The position numbers and the translations under genes are program-made. The notes beneath the pieces are model-generated. The model searched no databases. It saw nothing but the letters and a program-made list of their open reading frames with translations, and was not told where the DNA came from. Of a DNA stretch of 64,000 nt, positions 23,730-35,615 are shown piece by piece; position 1 is the stretch's first letter, and each line of letters starts with the position of its first letter. Source of the stretch: Pyxicephalus adspersus (lineage: Eukaryota > Chordata > Amphibia > Anura > Pyxicephalidae); the NCBI RefSeq assembly GCF_032062135.1, contig NC_092858.1:126978561-127042560 (forward strand), given 5' to 3'.

Positions 23730-25203
23730 TGCATCCTAGCCAGTGGCTATTATATCTCCTAGAAAATACGCTTTGCATTGTATATTAGGCATGATACTTC
23801 TATCAACATCAAAAATGTATAACAGTTTTAAAAGATTAAACAACAAAACTAACAAATGTCTTATGATTATTTTTTATTCTTACTTTTTACTACCTTGTTT
23901 TCAAACTAGCTGCCCAGAGAATAAACGGAAGCAAAAAATAAACAACAAGTTTTAGGTATGATATCATGTAAGTTTTTCAGACTTGATGAATTACCATTAG
24001 TGCCATTCTTTGCGTATGACACACTTTTAGGATACACAAACAAATACAAACCACCAAAATAAATATATATCACTGAAACAAATGTATACAAGGGACGCTA
24101 TTTAAAGTGTTTTTTTTTTTGGGAACATAAATTCTGTTCATTCGAAGTTTACTTACAATGACCCCTCACCTACATTATACATGAATCACTAGAATCTATT
24201 CATTGTCCAGGAATGCTGGATTCATGCTGCTATAGTAAGTCATTTCAAATAAACAAATGTGTTCTTTCATCCTATAATAATCTATGCTAATCACATTTGA
24301 CAAACAGACCACAGGATGCATTAAATTAAAATCATAAGCTATGTATGAAAATTGAGTGCCAATTTTACTCATAGTTCCACTTAAATTTACATGTATGCTC
24401 TGGAAAACATGATACGCCCGTCTTTCTGCCTTTTGCTAGGGATTATAGTGTACAATTAATAACATTTGTTAGAAATCGGCACAGAATAAAGCACAAATAC
24501 ATTTTTTATACAGCATAACTCTTTTCCTTTCACATACTCATTCAATTAACCTTCAACTTAAATTGGTATATTAATAAACAATTTGCTTAGTTAATTCATT
24601 ATTTATTGGGATCATTAGGTGAATGTAGTTATGTATGGGATCATTACATACAAAATGTAGTTATGTATGACTTATTTTGTGCTGTGCTTTGAACTATTCT
24701 TTGTTTGTGATTGCAAAGAGGAACCAAATACTAGTAAACAGATAATGCTAAGTTTATTATGTGAGCCAGCAGGAGTTTTGTATTTTAAATAGGGTATACA
24801 GGGGGTGCAAGTCTTTTTACTGGTTGTTGTTACAGCAATAATTAAATGTATTTTAAATACAACTTAAATACCGAGATTTTACTTTATTTGAATGTTTAGT
24901 AATGTTCTGTATACCAGCTGTCAGTCTGGAGGAGGATGGAAAGGACTTGGGGCTAATAGGGCATTAAGTTTTCAAATGTACTAACAAAGAATATGATTAC
25001 AGGAGAAGAGAGCATTATCAGGGTGTATATGCTCCTTTAGTACTTAATCAGAGGCTAGGGACAGAAAACTGACCAGGTTGTAATACTTACCTACAGCAGA
25101 GAAATGTGTGGTCACCAGGTTGGCTGTGCTGCATTGGGCTGTTTAAATCGCAGGACTTGCTAACAAAAATCCAAATCCTTTGTATGTATGGCATGACAGC
25201 AAC

Positions 25204-25229
25204 TATATATATATATATATATATATATA
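25204..25229. repeat. (TA)n microsatellite followed by poly-T
   Basis: TA run followed by about 13 T residues. Confidence 0.95.
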
Positions 25230-27756
25230 GTTTTTTTTTTTTTAATATGATTAATACCTTTAATAATTAATAACTTTTTTATCACAACATCATAAAAGAA
25301 ACAAAGGGGATCAATCAAGCTGGTAAACATGAAAAATGTGATATATCATATTTATCCTACCAAAAGTAGTGTTAAAAAGTAATGATTAGTCCACAACATA
25401 ATAAATTAGGAAAACGTAGGAAAACAAATCAACATTATACACTATGCATGCACATTTAATAGGCTTCTCAGGAGCAATGTGAATGCTAAAAGACCTTTGA
25501 CACATGTCAGTCTTTGACAGTTTTCTATGACACATGCATGTCTCACTGGTATGCAAGTATAGTGACCTACGTACTACACTTACAAGCTGCTGGCATTTGG
25601 AACAATAGGCTATTAAGCCAAACAATTCCAACTCAGTCTATAGACTTTTTCTCCAAGTACAGCACTTCAAAGTTATCTGGTACCCTTTAGACCTAACCTT
25701 TTGAAACCACTGCTTGGCATTTAATGCCCGTGGATACCTTTATTTTGGAATACATTTACAGAAAAGGTGAACTCTGATTGCCTTTTTTACTGTGGTATTC
25801 TTTGTATTTTCTCTGACTGCATAAGGAGCAACAATGTTTTCTCATTTTGTTAATTCATGTTGAATGTATGTATAATCTTTCCTATTGCCTTCTTCCTTCA
25901 TTTGATATTCATCTTGTGCTATCTTAACTGAGTCAGCCTGGTGTGCCAACATCAGGTCTACACTGGATTACATCTTCACTGTGCTATATGGCATTTTTTC
26001 AATTTACGTGCCTGTCACCCACCAGTCAGCTGTCACCTATTGAACAAAATAAGCACTACAATCAAGCAGCTGTCCAGTTGTGAACTTTTATTTGGTGGGG
26101 AGTCATGAAAACCAGGCACTCCAAATAATCCTTTATGAAAGCCTGCATTTACTATTGGTGACCAAGATATTTCATATTTATTTGTAATATTCCTTTTAGT
26201 TTTTAGAATTAGGGCATAGTGTATCTGGAACCCTTTTTATTATCCTGCTTCTTACTACCCCATAGGTCTAGGTCGACCTATACATACACAATTCAAGCTA
26301 CTGGAATCTTAGCTTTGTGTCATGGTGAAGACCAAATCTGAATATGAACAGTCTACAGTAGACCAAAAAACCCCTAAAAAATATAAATATTAAGGGTAAT
26401 CACAAATATTGTAATGTACAACACTGAGCAAAAACATAAAGATATAATTTTTAGCATGTTGAATTGCTTAGGTTTAAATTACCTTTTTTTTTAAAAAAAT
26501 GTGCACTTTGGAGGCTTGTGCCTCCTACCCATTCAGATAATAATTTTAAAGTATATGTAAAGTCTGTTTTCATTAGTTATATCGTTTGTAAGAACATTTT
26601 TTAATTATGTCTGTGCCCATTCTGGGGAGAGTAACCCCTCTAATAACTAGTATTCACTGCCACTAGGACTAAAATTAAAAAAAAATTAATGTAGCAATGA
26701 TTTGGGGGATCATTCTTGAAAAGTGTCTCTGTGCTCTCTCCCTCTCGCCAATATTGTTGTTCTTGAAGGTTTTTGATTCCAGACACTTTTGAGTTTGAGT
26801 CCAGTGTAGAAATTTTTTTTTGTAGTACAGAAACAGAAATAAAGGCAGCCTCTGCTACCTACCCTTCCCTATCTTACTGGCAGAGTAGTTGCACTTATTT
26901 CTTTCATATGTAAGCATCTGATATATACGTTCATAGTATCCCACACTACACCAGGTGGAGTGAATGACTCATTATAGAAAAGTAATTATAAAAAATTATA
27001 TACCATTATTAGCATTGTATGTTTTGATATATGTGATTTCTATTACAGATTTATATTTTATATGGCTTTTCTGCAGAGACTTTCCTACATGGAATATTTA
27101 TGGCTTAGTCTAATCCTACCTAAACTCATTATTCACCTATTAGCTCCATGTTTTTCACTGTATAGTTAAGAGTTACATTTATGCGTCATTGAAGCCCTTT
27201 GAAACCCCTTACTTTCATTCTATATACGAGCAGATGCCTGTATTTTATAAAAGTTGGAAGTGGTTCATACACAGGCTGATTATTGATAGTCAAAGTTGAA
27301 AATTAAGGCTTATTTTTATCTAATATGCACATGTAATAATACAGTTAGGTTTTCTTATTTGTTTGAATCGTAGAGAGAACCTGAGAACAAATATTCAGTT
27401 TTAGGAATATCTATCCAAACTTTACTTACCACACTATACCAAGAACTCAAAATCTCTACTCTGCCCTCAACCACCACAAGACACCATAGGCACCAAAATA
27501 ATTTGTTTAAAAAAACTCAGAAACCCCTAAGCTTACCTGATTCTTCCAGTTTTAGAAATGTGTGCTCCAATAGTGGAGACCTGTAATCTAAAAAAGCTCT
27601 CTGTTCTTAAGCTGTTAGCCCTTCGTTTAACATTTTTTCCAAGTCCTGCATGTGTGATAGCTTAGCATGCTAGAGACTGAAAAATTATGACTATGACATT
27701 ATAGCCCATGTAACTATTTAGGTAATTGTCTTGTCTTGACTGTTGTTTATTATATA

Positions 27757-28310
27757 AAGTGGTACCTTGGTATAAATCCTTTATCCGTTCGAGATCCTTG
27801 GACTACCAAATACATTTTTCCCATAAGAAATGAAAGGAAAATGAATAATCTATTCCCGTGAAAAAAAATCCTATTGTTATTAGCATATTATACATTGATG
27901 GGGCTGTATGAAATATTTTAAACACTGCTTAATACTAAAATACATCAATACAAAAGCAATTAGATGAAATAAATGAAAATGTAACCTCACTTTACCTTGC
28001 TGAGAAGAGTCGAGTACCTACTAGGATGGTGCTGAGAAGGGAGGAGGAGGAGATGTTCTGTAAATCACAGAGAGTTATAGCGGGTTGTTCACTGAATGGT
28101 GGCAACTGGCGTACTGACACTTGTGGGCAGTTGTGGCTTTGTCTCGAGAGAGGTAAATAAGTGTAGCGCGCGGTGTTATGACTCATTCTGACCCATACAA
28201 GTTCTAGCACAAAGGCTGTATACCCAGCAAAGGTTGTATACCAAGCAAAACTTTTCGTGTCCAAACAGGACTTATACCAAGTTGGACTTATTCCAAAGCG
28301 GACTTTATGT
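27757..28310. mobile_element. pogo/Tigger-like non-autonomous element, degraded
   Basis: The left end GTGGTACCTTGGTATA is followed by ATCCGTTCGAGATCCTTGG and TACCAAATACATTTTTCCCA, the layout of Tigger-like MITEs that begin CAGTGGTACCTTGG. The right part carries the inverted partners TGTATACCAAGCAAAAC and GGACTTATACCAAG. The outer right end is eroded and no TA duplication is certain. A separate family member is at 55862-56655. Confidence 0.65.
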
Positions 28311-29510
28311 TCATTTTCCTAAACCATATTATTTGTCATCACATACAACTTAATACTTTTAACTGTTACAAAAATTTAAAAAGGCAAAAAAATGATTCAG
28401 GAAGGTCCCCTTTGGTTGTCCTAAAACATCCCAAAACACATGGTTTGACTTTTTCTAAGACATTTTGTTTGCAGTAAACATAACTTTTTTGGCGGTTGAA
28501 GTACTTTGAAAAATAATTTTATGGATGAGCAATCATGTTAAATAGGGACTTTCTTATGTTTTACTGTTCTGCCTCCTTCTTTCAATGACTCATTTATAGA
28601 GATGATCTGTGACTCACGTCCTGCATTCAAAACACTGTTGCTCTTAAATTACATCAGTCTCTCTTAAGATTTATTGATTTATTTAAGGAAAAAAAATATT
28701 TAGAACCATAACTGTCATCAGTCTGCCCCAATCTGTATTTAAATTCTTCTTTAAGCTCTGCTGAGCAGACCAGAATGGCAAGGCGATCAGACTCATTTGA
28801 AAACGTTCGTCAGCAGCTGCTGTGATTCAAATGCAGAAAAACAGGACTCAGTGGGAAGCTTTAAAACGTGAGTTTGTACAGCCAAAAATGCCTCTGTGGG
28901 AAGCATCAAAGCGATATACGTAAGCCGCGGCTTCGGTGCATAGAGAGAAACATAGTCGAGAGAGGCATTTAGCAAAATATACTGCATGACAGAGTAAAAA
29001 AAAAAAAGAGTTTCTCAAATAGACAAAAAGGGCAGATACTGCTGGAGGGATTTCAAAAGCTAAAAAATATATATATAAAATGAGTCATATAATTATATTC
29101 TTGTGAATAAACAAAGGAATGATTAATTCATATCAGGCATATTATCCTATAAATCAAGTAGAAAAGCAAATTACGAATTTATTGATTTACATCCAGTCTA
29201 TAAAGAATCATACAGTCATATTAGTACCAATCCCAATTTCCTAAACTGTGATTCTGCTTATCAGACAGGCCCACGTGGCAAATAATCATGAATTCTTAGA
29301 ATGGAATCATTTTTAATAATGATTTTAGTTTTATAGTTTATATTATGCTTATTCATAGTTTATTTATATATACATTGGGACACCCATCGCAGCTCACAGC
29401 CTCTGTGTCTTCCTAAGTGCATTTTAAAAGTTCTGGTTTGCTGAAACAATTACTGACAGCTTTCTGTGCTGTGATGAGCTTTACTCAAATTAGAGACCCC
29501 ACCTTCAATT
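28311..29510. other. unassigned sequence; balanced block at 28690-28960
   Basis: No gene seen. 28690-28960 is less AT-rich than its surroundings, has several CpGs and TGCTGAGCAG/GGACTCAG-like motifs, and no long open frame. It might be a conserved non-coding element. Confidence 0.4.
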
Positions 29511-29698
29511 TACTGCTAGTGATCTGACTGCCATTACTTTGGTGGTCAGCAAAACTCTTCTCGTGCCATTGGTGATTAGTTTAGGACTTAGCATTAGCAC
29601 ATTAGTGGTTAGTGTAAAATTCACCAATATATAGGTGGGCATTGTATATATCCTTGTTATATTGGTGATCAGGGTAAAAGCCCTATTACACTTGTGTG
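29511..29698. repeat. degenerate minisatellite, about 30-bp period
   Basis: Variants of TTGGTGATCAGTGTAAAA recur near 29541, 29571, 29604 and 29664, spacings of about 30, 33 and 60 bp, giving roughly six diverged units. It ends directly against the TTAA element at 29703. Confidence 0.65.
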
Positions 29699-29702
29699 TT
29701 AA

Positions 29703-30125
29703 GGTGCGTACACACTTCCAATTTTTATCGTTCAAAACGAACGTCGAACGATCGATTGAGCAAAAATCGTTCGTAAAAAAAGTAACCAACGACGCCGACG
29801 AACGAGGAAAGTCGTTGGAAACGAACGACCGGACCGGCGGATCGGATTGGACGACGATCGTTGAACATCGTTCGTGTGTACGGTCGTTCGTTGATCGTCC
29901 ATGATCTGAGCATGCGTAATGAACGAACGTTCGTTCACTTTCCTGTCGTGCACATAGTTCCTCTATCGCTCAAACGATCGTATCTATTGTGTGTACAATA
30001 TCTACGAACGATCGTGTCGTTATCTCTATGTGCAGGATCGGTGCTATACGATCGTTCGTAGATATCGTGCAGGATCGTTCGTCGTTCGTTTTCCAACGAT
30101 AATAATTGGAAGTGTGTAAGTAGCT
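29703..30125. mobile_element. CpG-rich TTAA-type MITE, long copy
   Basis: Bordered by TTAA (29699-29702) and TTAG (30126-30129). Inverted termini share TACACACTTCCAATT and TATCGTT. The left 200 bp match the copy at 9756-10074 with only a few differences. The right half has about 100 bp more, including a GAACGAACGTTCGTTC palindrome near 29920-29936 and a partial duplication of the ACGATCG-rich end. High CpG content in an AT-rich, CpG-poor background suggests a fairly young copy. No transposase. Confidence 0.78.
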
Positions 30126-30306
30126 TTAGGAATATTTTATAGCTACAAAAACTGGGAACGGTGTAGAGTTTGTAATATAATTAATCTCAGACTTTACTTT
30201 ATATCTGATTTCCAGCCACTTCCCCCAAAAAACTCCCTTCTGATCTAGAAAGTTTTACTCAGTAGTTATATTGAGTAGTGATATAACTTACCTTTTTCCT
30301 TTAGAG

Positions 30307-30565
30307 CAGTGTTTATCATGCAAGGATCTGTGGAACCTTAGGCTTCCTCCAGAAGTTTCAAGGGGTTCTTTGTGCAATGAGCAGTTTGTGCCTCTCGGGT
30401 CAGTTCGGCTATTTGTAAGGGTGACATTCTTCCCAAAGGGTCAGCACTGTAGAAGGCATTACTTCAATTAACAACCATACTAATATACTGTGATTATAGC
30501 AGGCTATTGCCTGAAAACCTGAAAGGTATTTCAAGGGGATCCCCCATGGTAAAAATGAAACACTA
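30307..30565. mobile_element. hAT-type non-autonomous element
   Basis: Begins CAGTGTTTATC and ends GAAACACTA, an inverted pair of hAT type. Flanks are CTTTAGAG (30299-30306) and CTTTAAAG (30566-30573), an 8-bp target duplication with one mismatch. The inside (CTTCCTCCAGAAGTTTCAAG, GGATCCCCCATGG) resembles hAT MITEs common in frogs. No coding capacity. Confidence 0.75.
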
Positions 30566-30573
30566 CTTTAAAG

Positions 30574-33149
30574 ATATTGAGAAGCATAAAATACATTTTT
30601 CGAGTAGTGTGAAGCCCAGAGCTGGGATTTGCAGACAATTTTAATGACGTTATTTTGCACTGTGCACTGCATTTATATAAAATGAAAGCTTAGTAATTTC
30701 TTTACTTCTTTTTAAACTTCTTTTTAAACTTCTTTATAAGGGGCAATGACTGTATATATTCCATAGAGATGGTCAGAGTTAAGCAGGGGTGGGGGGAGCT
30801 GGGCTAGAACAGCAGTATGTGCAGATGGGCCTCTATTACTAATGTCCCAGCTGCCCACTTGCGCGGGGTATTTTCACGTTCAGAGTGTTGCTAGGTTGGC
30901 CAGTCCAGATAACAGAAAGTTAGCTTCCAAGGACCCTATGGAGGCAAGATTTAAAAAACCATAAGAATTCACTCCTGGATTTCTTCCTAAATATGCCAAA
31001 ACTGTAAAAACCTTGTTCTAATATTAGACACATGCATTATAATAATTAAGATGCAATTAAAATACTTAATAAATTTGTGTCTGTTTTCCTTATTGCAGTC
31101 CTTTTTTTTCTGCTATAACAAGTATTGAATATATGCTTTATGTAAACAGGCTCTGTTAATGAAAACAGTATACCTCATTTTAGCACAACTCTTCTCTCCA
31201 CTAATAGAGTATACCTTTATCTTTAAAACATTGACACACCTGTCCGCCCTGGCAGAGGTGCAATCTTCAAAAATCAAACTTCAATAATAGTCACTTAGGT
31301 GCCCCAGCTGACTGGGCAACCTGTATGCATAGACGTGGCCTGGTCAGTAATCCAGTGGTTTGAGGATATATTCACCATTAAGATTTGTAGAAGCCCTAGA
31401 AGTGAACGAAATGAAGTTAGAGAAGACAAGGGCAATGTTGCATTAGGTAAGTTTATTGCAGGTTTACGGCTATTATGCACTATCATCTATGTGCCAGAAG
31501 TTCAGCTTTAAGCCGCACCAAATGTTTAGCACAATGTAGCTGTAATATTTTTTGGCGATGACTTGTGTATGCTACATTGTTTTTCTTTATTCTCCAAGTA
31601 CCCTTCTTCCCCAGGTTCTGAGAAATTCTAGAGCTCCAAAAAATAAGAAATTTATTAATTATTTTTGTGGTTTTTGTTGGTTGAATGGTTGTTGTGAATG
31701 AATAGGGCAACACAATCAATGGCATGGTGGGGCACAAATTCTAAGTTGGTGGGAATTGTTTTATTGCTGGCCATCCTAAAGTTTAATGTTCCAGGTGGTT
31801 AAGTGAGTTAAGTTAGTTTGTGAAAGATTTCCAAATCCAGAAGATGTCCATGGGGAAGAGCCTTTGGTTATGGTGAAGGTGTTCCAGGCTATGTTAAGGC
31901 AACAAGTCTTGTAGGATGTTTTAAGTAGTCTTTTCTATATGTTCCCTGTAATGATGAATCTTTTGTCAGGTAATTTCCCCCAACATTTAGTCAAGGAAAT
32001 TCAGGTAGATCAGGGGATCTAGCTTTTTTCCACCTATTTCTCCAGGGAGAGCAGCTATATGAACATAAAGTAATCAGTAAAATAAGAAGAGCTTTTTTTT
32101 AGTAGATATGTTTATGAAAGTTTGTATATTTTTCCAGTTTCTTAGCTGACCGTATACTAAAGTGGAATTCAATTAAAAATGTGAAAAATTGCGAGCAGAC
32201 AGGCTTATTATTGCAGGAAAGACATTCTATGTTTCTTCTGCAATAAAACAATCTTACCTGTCCGTTTGCAATTTTCTCTGGAATGTACAGTGTGTTGCAC
32301 GGCAGCTACAATTGTAGTGTAATTGTTCATGGTAGACAGCCTGTTGCATACAAAGCGCAGGGTGGAAAGTTAGAGGTGTGGGTCGGAAATTATATTATTA
32401 TAGATTTTACCAATTTTTGTCATTGTTTTTTTCAGGAATGTATAGTCACTATTGGGAAGTAAGATTGTTTTATCTGTTTTACTTGTTAATTGTATTCGCA
32501 AGGCAGCTGACATGTTCTGTGATTGCTCAACAAACTGGGGACATCTCTGACTCTCTGGGATCTTTCTTCACCACAATTACGGCACACCACTGACAAGCCT
32601 GCCACTGTGCAATAAGTATATTTAACAATGCTGTTTTTTTCTATAAATGTACAATTCTTAAAAAAAAATGATTAGCCACATACACATTCTGCTATAGATT
32701 ATTGCTATAGTTTATTGTTTTTTTTTTCTTTATGTACCTCATCAGTTAGCCACTGTGCCCATTATGGCCAAATTGTGGCCCGCCATCACTACCACCAAAA
32801 ACAAAAACTAAGTGAGATTGAGATATGATTGGTGTCATTTTAAAATAATATCCTTTTAGAAGTTCTGTTCCTATTGATCATGTAATAACAGCCACTTGAA
32901 TATCTATTTAACACAGTTTATTTGTGTCTTTCTGTGCAATGTGCAAAGTTAGATTTCTGTTGGTAGAAGCAATCTTTCCTGATCTAGCGATGTGAGTACG
33001 AACAAGCGGTATGCATTCTTTGAAGAGGAGAAGGGAGAGGACAAACAAGAGACACCCTGCTGTTTCCCTCTCCATAGGAAAGTACAGAGGTCATCCCTAG
33101 TTAGCCATTCATTGAACAGCCAGGGTGGATCTGTGAACAATGTCAGGGG
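30574..33149. other. unassigned sequence
   Basis: No gene recognised. A 12-bp unit CTTCTTTTTAAA is repeated three times near 30702-30740. Less AT-rich pieces at 30770-30960 and 31230-31420 may be old repeats. Confidence 0.45.
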
Positions 33150-33220
33150 ACAGCTGTACACACTACATTTGTGCCCAATCATTTTGGGTGACAGTCATCT
33201 AGTGTGTGTACATAGTCTAA
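33150..33220. mobile_element. terminal fragment of a TTAA-type MITE
   Basis: CAGCTGTACACACTAC at one end and GTGTGTGTACATAGTCTAA at the other are inverted relatives of the termini at 9756-10074, with almost no interior left. A short, internally deleted copy. Confidence 0.55.
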
Positions 33221-34344
33221 CTATCCCACCCTAGTCGTGGTCATATTTACTCACTCGGCTGTTATGCACTCCTAAATAGTGATGTACTTGGTTATAAGCT
33301 TCACACCTCATTTTATTATTTTATTAGTATGTGAGCTGTATGTAGTCTGCGTTAAATCCAGAGATTCTTTTAACTCTAAATAGCAGTGGATCAGAGAGAG
33401 AAGAAATGTTTTCATGTTTCCTGAACAATAAAGAGAATTATGACTCTACTCAACATCCCGAGCCCATACAAGTCTAGTGGTGGATAAAATATTATAAATA
33501 AAGCCTTGTGTTAGTGAAAATGAGTCTAGGGTTACTCAGGTGATTTTAACCTCTGAGACATTAACATAAGCCGCTATTTGGCAGTCTCTTCCTTTGCAGC
33601 CCTCTGAAATCAATGTGCTTTCTAAAGAGAGGATTGTCAGAAAGTGGTTAAATCTTTCCATAGCATTGGAAAACTTCCTATTTACGCTGAGGCTACATTT
33701 TCCAGGTCAAGTTAGACGAAATCACACTTAAAAATCTGTACGTATAATATATAAAATAATATGTTACAGGAACTATAACACATCAAATACATACAGTCGT
33801 CAATATCACATCAAATGATCAGGTAAATGGTAAAACAACAGCAGCACAAACAAATTTATATCAAAAATATTCTTTACATTTTTAAGTGCACTTTAAATTG
33901 TTTCAATGCCTTTTTCCTAACATTGCCATGCACATGATCGTACTTTTTTGTTACCATGGAGACAGCAGAAAATGTTCACAATTTGCTTCTGTTCAAAGGT
34001 GCACAGCATGCATTATAAAATGCTTCTGCCAACAATGCCACATTGCAACATGCCTAAATGTGGAGCAGGTTAGCATCCATAAATGCACCAATCACAGGAG
34101 GGAATGTGATCCCGATATGTTTTGTGTGCCCTCTGCATGTGTTAAGTCAGAAAGGTTAACCCACTAAAGCCTATGACTGACAGCTACCTTTTTCAGATTT
34201 AGTAAAAAAAACATTTATAAATACAAATTTATATTTTTGGGGGAAGCGTGTTTTAAATGTTGAGTCTTGGAATGGAATATATTTGTTATCTGCTTGGTTT
34301 CAAAGCAACAAAACAAAATATTGTCAGTCAAGAATGTTTCATTC
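33221..34344. other. unassigned sequence
   Basis: No gene recognised. A 93-codon frame at 33886-34167 is cysteine-rich but matches no family I know and lacks supporting signals. Confidence 0.45.
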
Positions 34345-34570
34345 AAAGTGGAACTAAAGTCCCACTGTACAGTATAAAAGATTAGGCAGGTGGTTATTGC
34401 AGAAAGGGACCTGCCTGATCAGACTGGGAATATGTGAAAAAGCTGGTAATGTGTAACCTCACCTGTGGATGCTGGGGAAAACGGTCAATCCCACTTTCCC
34501 CGCCTGTGCATGGGAATTGCGTCACCCTGGCATGGCCAATCAAGGTGGCCAAAGAACATCACTGGGTAGA
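34345..34570. repeat. interspersed repeat, copy 2
   Basis: Parallel to 16315-16490: AAGTGGAACTAAAG, ATTAGGCAGGTGG, TTGCAGAAAGGGACC, GCGTCACCCTGGCATGGCC and AAGGTGGCCAAAGAAC in the same order. Longer and less degraded than copy 1. Confidence 0.6.
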
Positions 34571-34639
34571 AGAAGAAAGAAAGCTGGCAGCTTGCAAATG
34601 TGCATTTTAAATGCAAAATGAGGGAAAAAAACACCTCCA

Positions 34640-34806
34640 CCTCCTAGATTGCAAGCTCCTCTCCTCCTGTATCACTGTCTGTATTCGTCTGTCATTTGCA
34701 ACCCCTATTTAATGTACAGCGCGGCGCAATATGTTGGCGCTATAAAAATCCGGTTTATTAAGAATAATAAAAATACTAATAATAATTATTATTATTATTA
34801 TTATTA
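34640..34806 (+). repeat. SINE-like repeat with (AAT)n tail
   Basis: Runs from TAGATTGCAAGCTC through CTGTCATTTGCAACCCC and ATGTACAGCGCGGCGCAATATGTTGGCGCTATAAAAAT to an AAT/ATT tail (parts given, not the whole). The same tail recurs inverted at 51868-51926 and 53262-53385 and, more diverged, at 20130-20205, 35638-35700 and 51436-51625. A repeat I associate with frog genomes; whether it descends from a tRNA or a DNA transposon cannot be judged here. Confidence 0.7.
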
Positions 34807-35571
34807 ATATTAATCTGTAAAACTGAATGTAATTTTGCCATTGTCACAACAGTGTTATGCTACTAGTGGCCAACCTGTGCTTTATTATCACAACAGCAAA
34901 ATACCACTGTACCACATTTTTTTCTTCACAAGTCTTAGATCCCAATCTAATATTACTAAAATGACAGCCAATTCACTGAGTTGTTGGTGTCTACCAATAA
35001 TAAGTTGGTAGGTGTGCAGTGCAGGGACAATGTCAGATACACAAGCTAACAAGTGCTGTTCAGCAGTTGTTAAAATTGAACCAATTCTAGTTCATATACT
35101 TCATTTAAAGAAGGTAAAGGCATGGTTTAGGAAGAATAGTCTTAAAAAGTTATTTCATTGTATCATAAAAAGTGTGTAAACCCCTAAGAAAGTGTCATTG
35201 TGATTGTCTCACCCTAAGTCACCTGCAGTGATATGAATAATCCATTCAATGTGATAAAGTTAAGCAAAGGTTTCATACATTAACACTACAATAAAGTTGA
35301 TTTAAAGGTTATACATGTATGCAAAGTGTCAACATTTCAGTCTGTCGTTTATTTTCAAAACTGAGAGAAGGAAAAAGGAAAAAACAACATTGATAAAACT
35401 TATATGGAAATAGTTTATGTTTATGTTACAAAGGATACAAAGCAAACTAAATAAAATCTAGGTAATACTTACATTTACTTCAAAATCCAAAAATGCAGGG
35501 TATGATCAAATTCATGTATGTTGATTGATTAGAAAAATCCTATTAAAGCTCTTTTTCTGTAAAAAAAAAAA

Positions 35572-35572
<1 letters not shown>

Positions 35573-35614
<42 letters not shown>
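35573..35614. repeat. (TA)n microsatellite
   Basis: Long TA run. Frames that read as alternating Ile-Tyr across it are artefacts. Confidence 0.95.

Positions 35615-35615
<1 letters not shown>

Larger units (their letters stand above)
20206..27756. other. long AT-rich stretch with no recognised gene
   Basis: About 7.5 kb of AT-rich DNA. Only microsatellites and poly-A/T runs stand out. I found no exon with plausible splice sites, no RNA gene and no transposon protein motif. Ancient repeats may be hidden here. Confidence 0.5.

Noticed and set aside
27781..27800. tRNA B-box-like GTTCGAGATCC
   Set aside because: No A box or cloverleaf; it belongs to the pogo-like MITE.
33886..34167. 93-codon cysteine-rich frame
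   Set aside because: No signal peptide, no recognised cysteine pattern, no splice signals; a chance frame of this length is expected in 64 kb.
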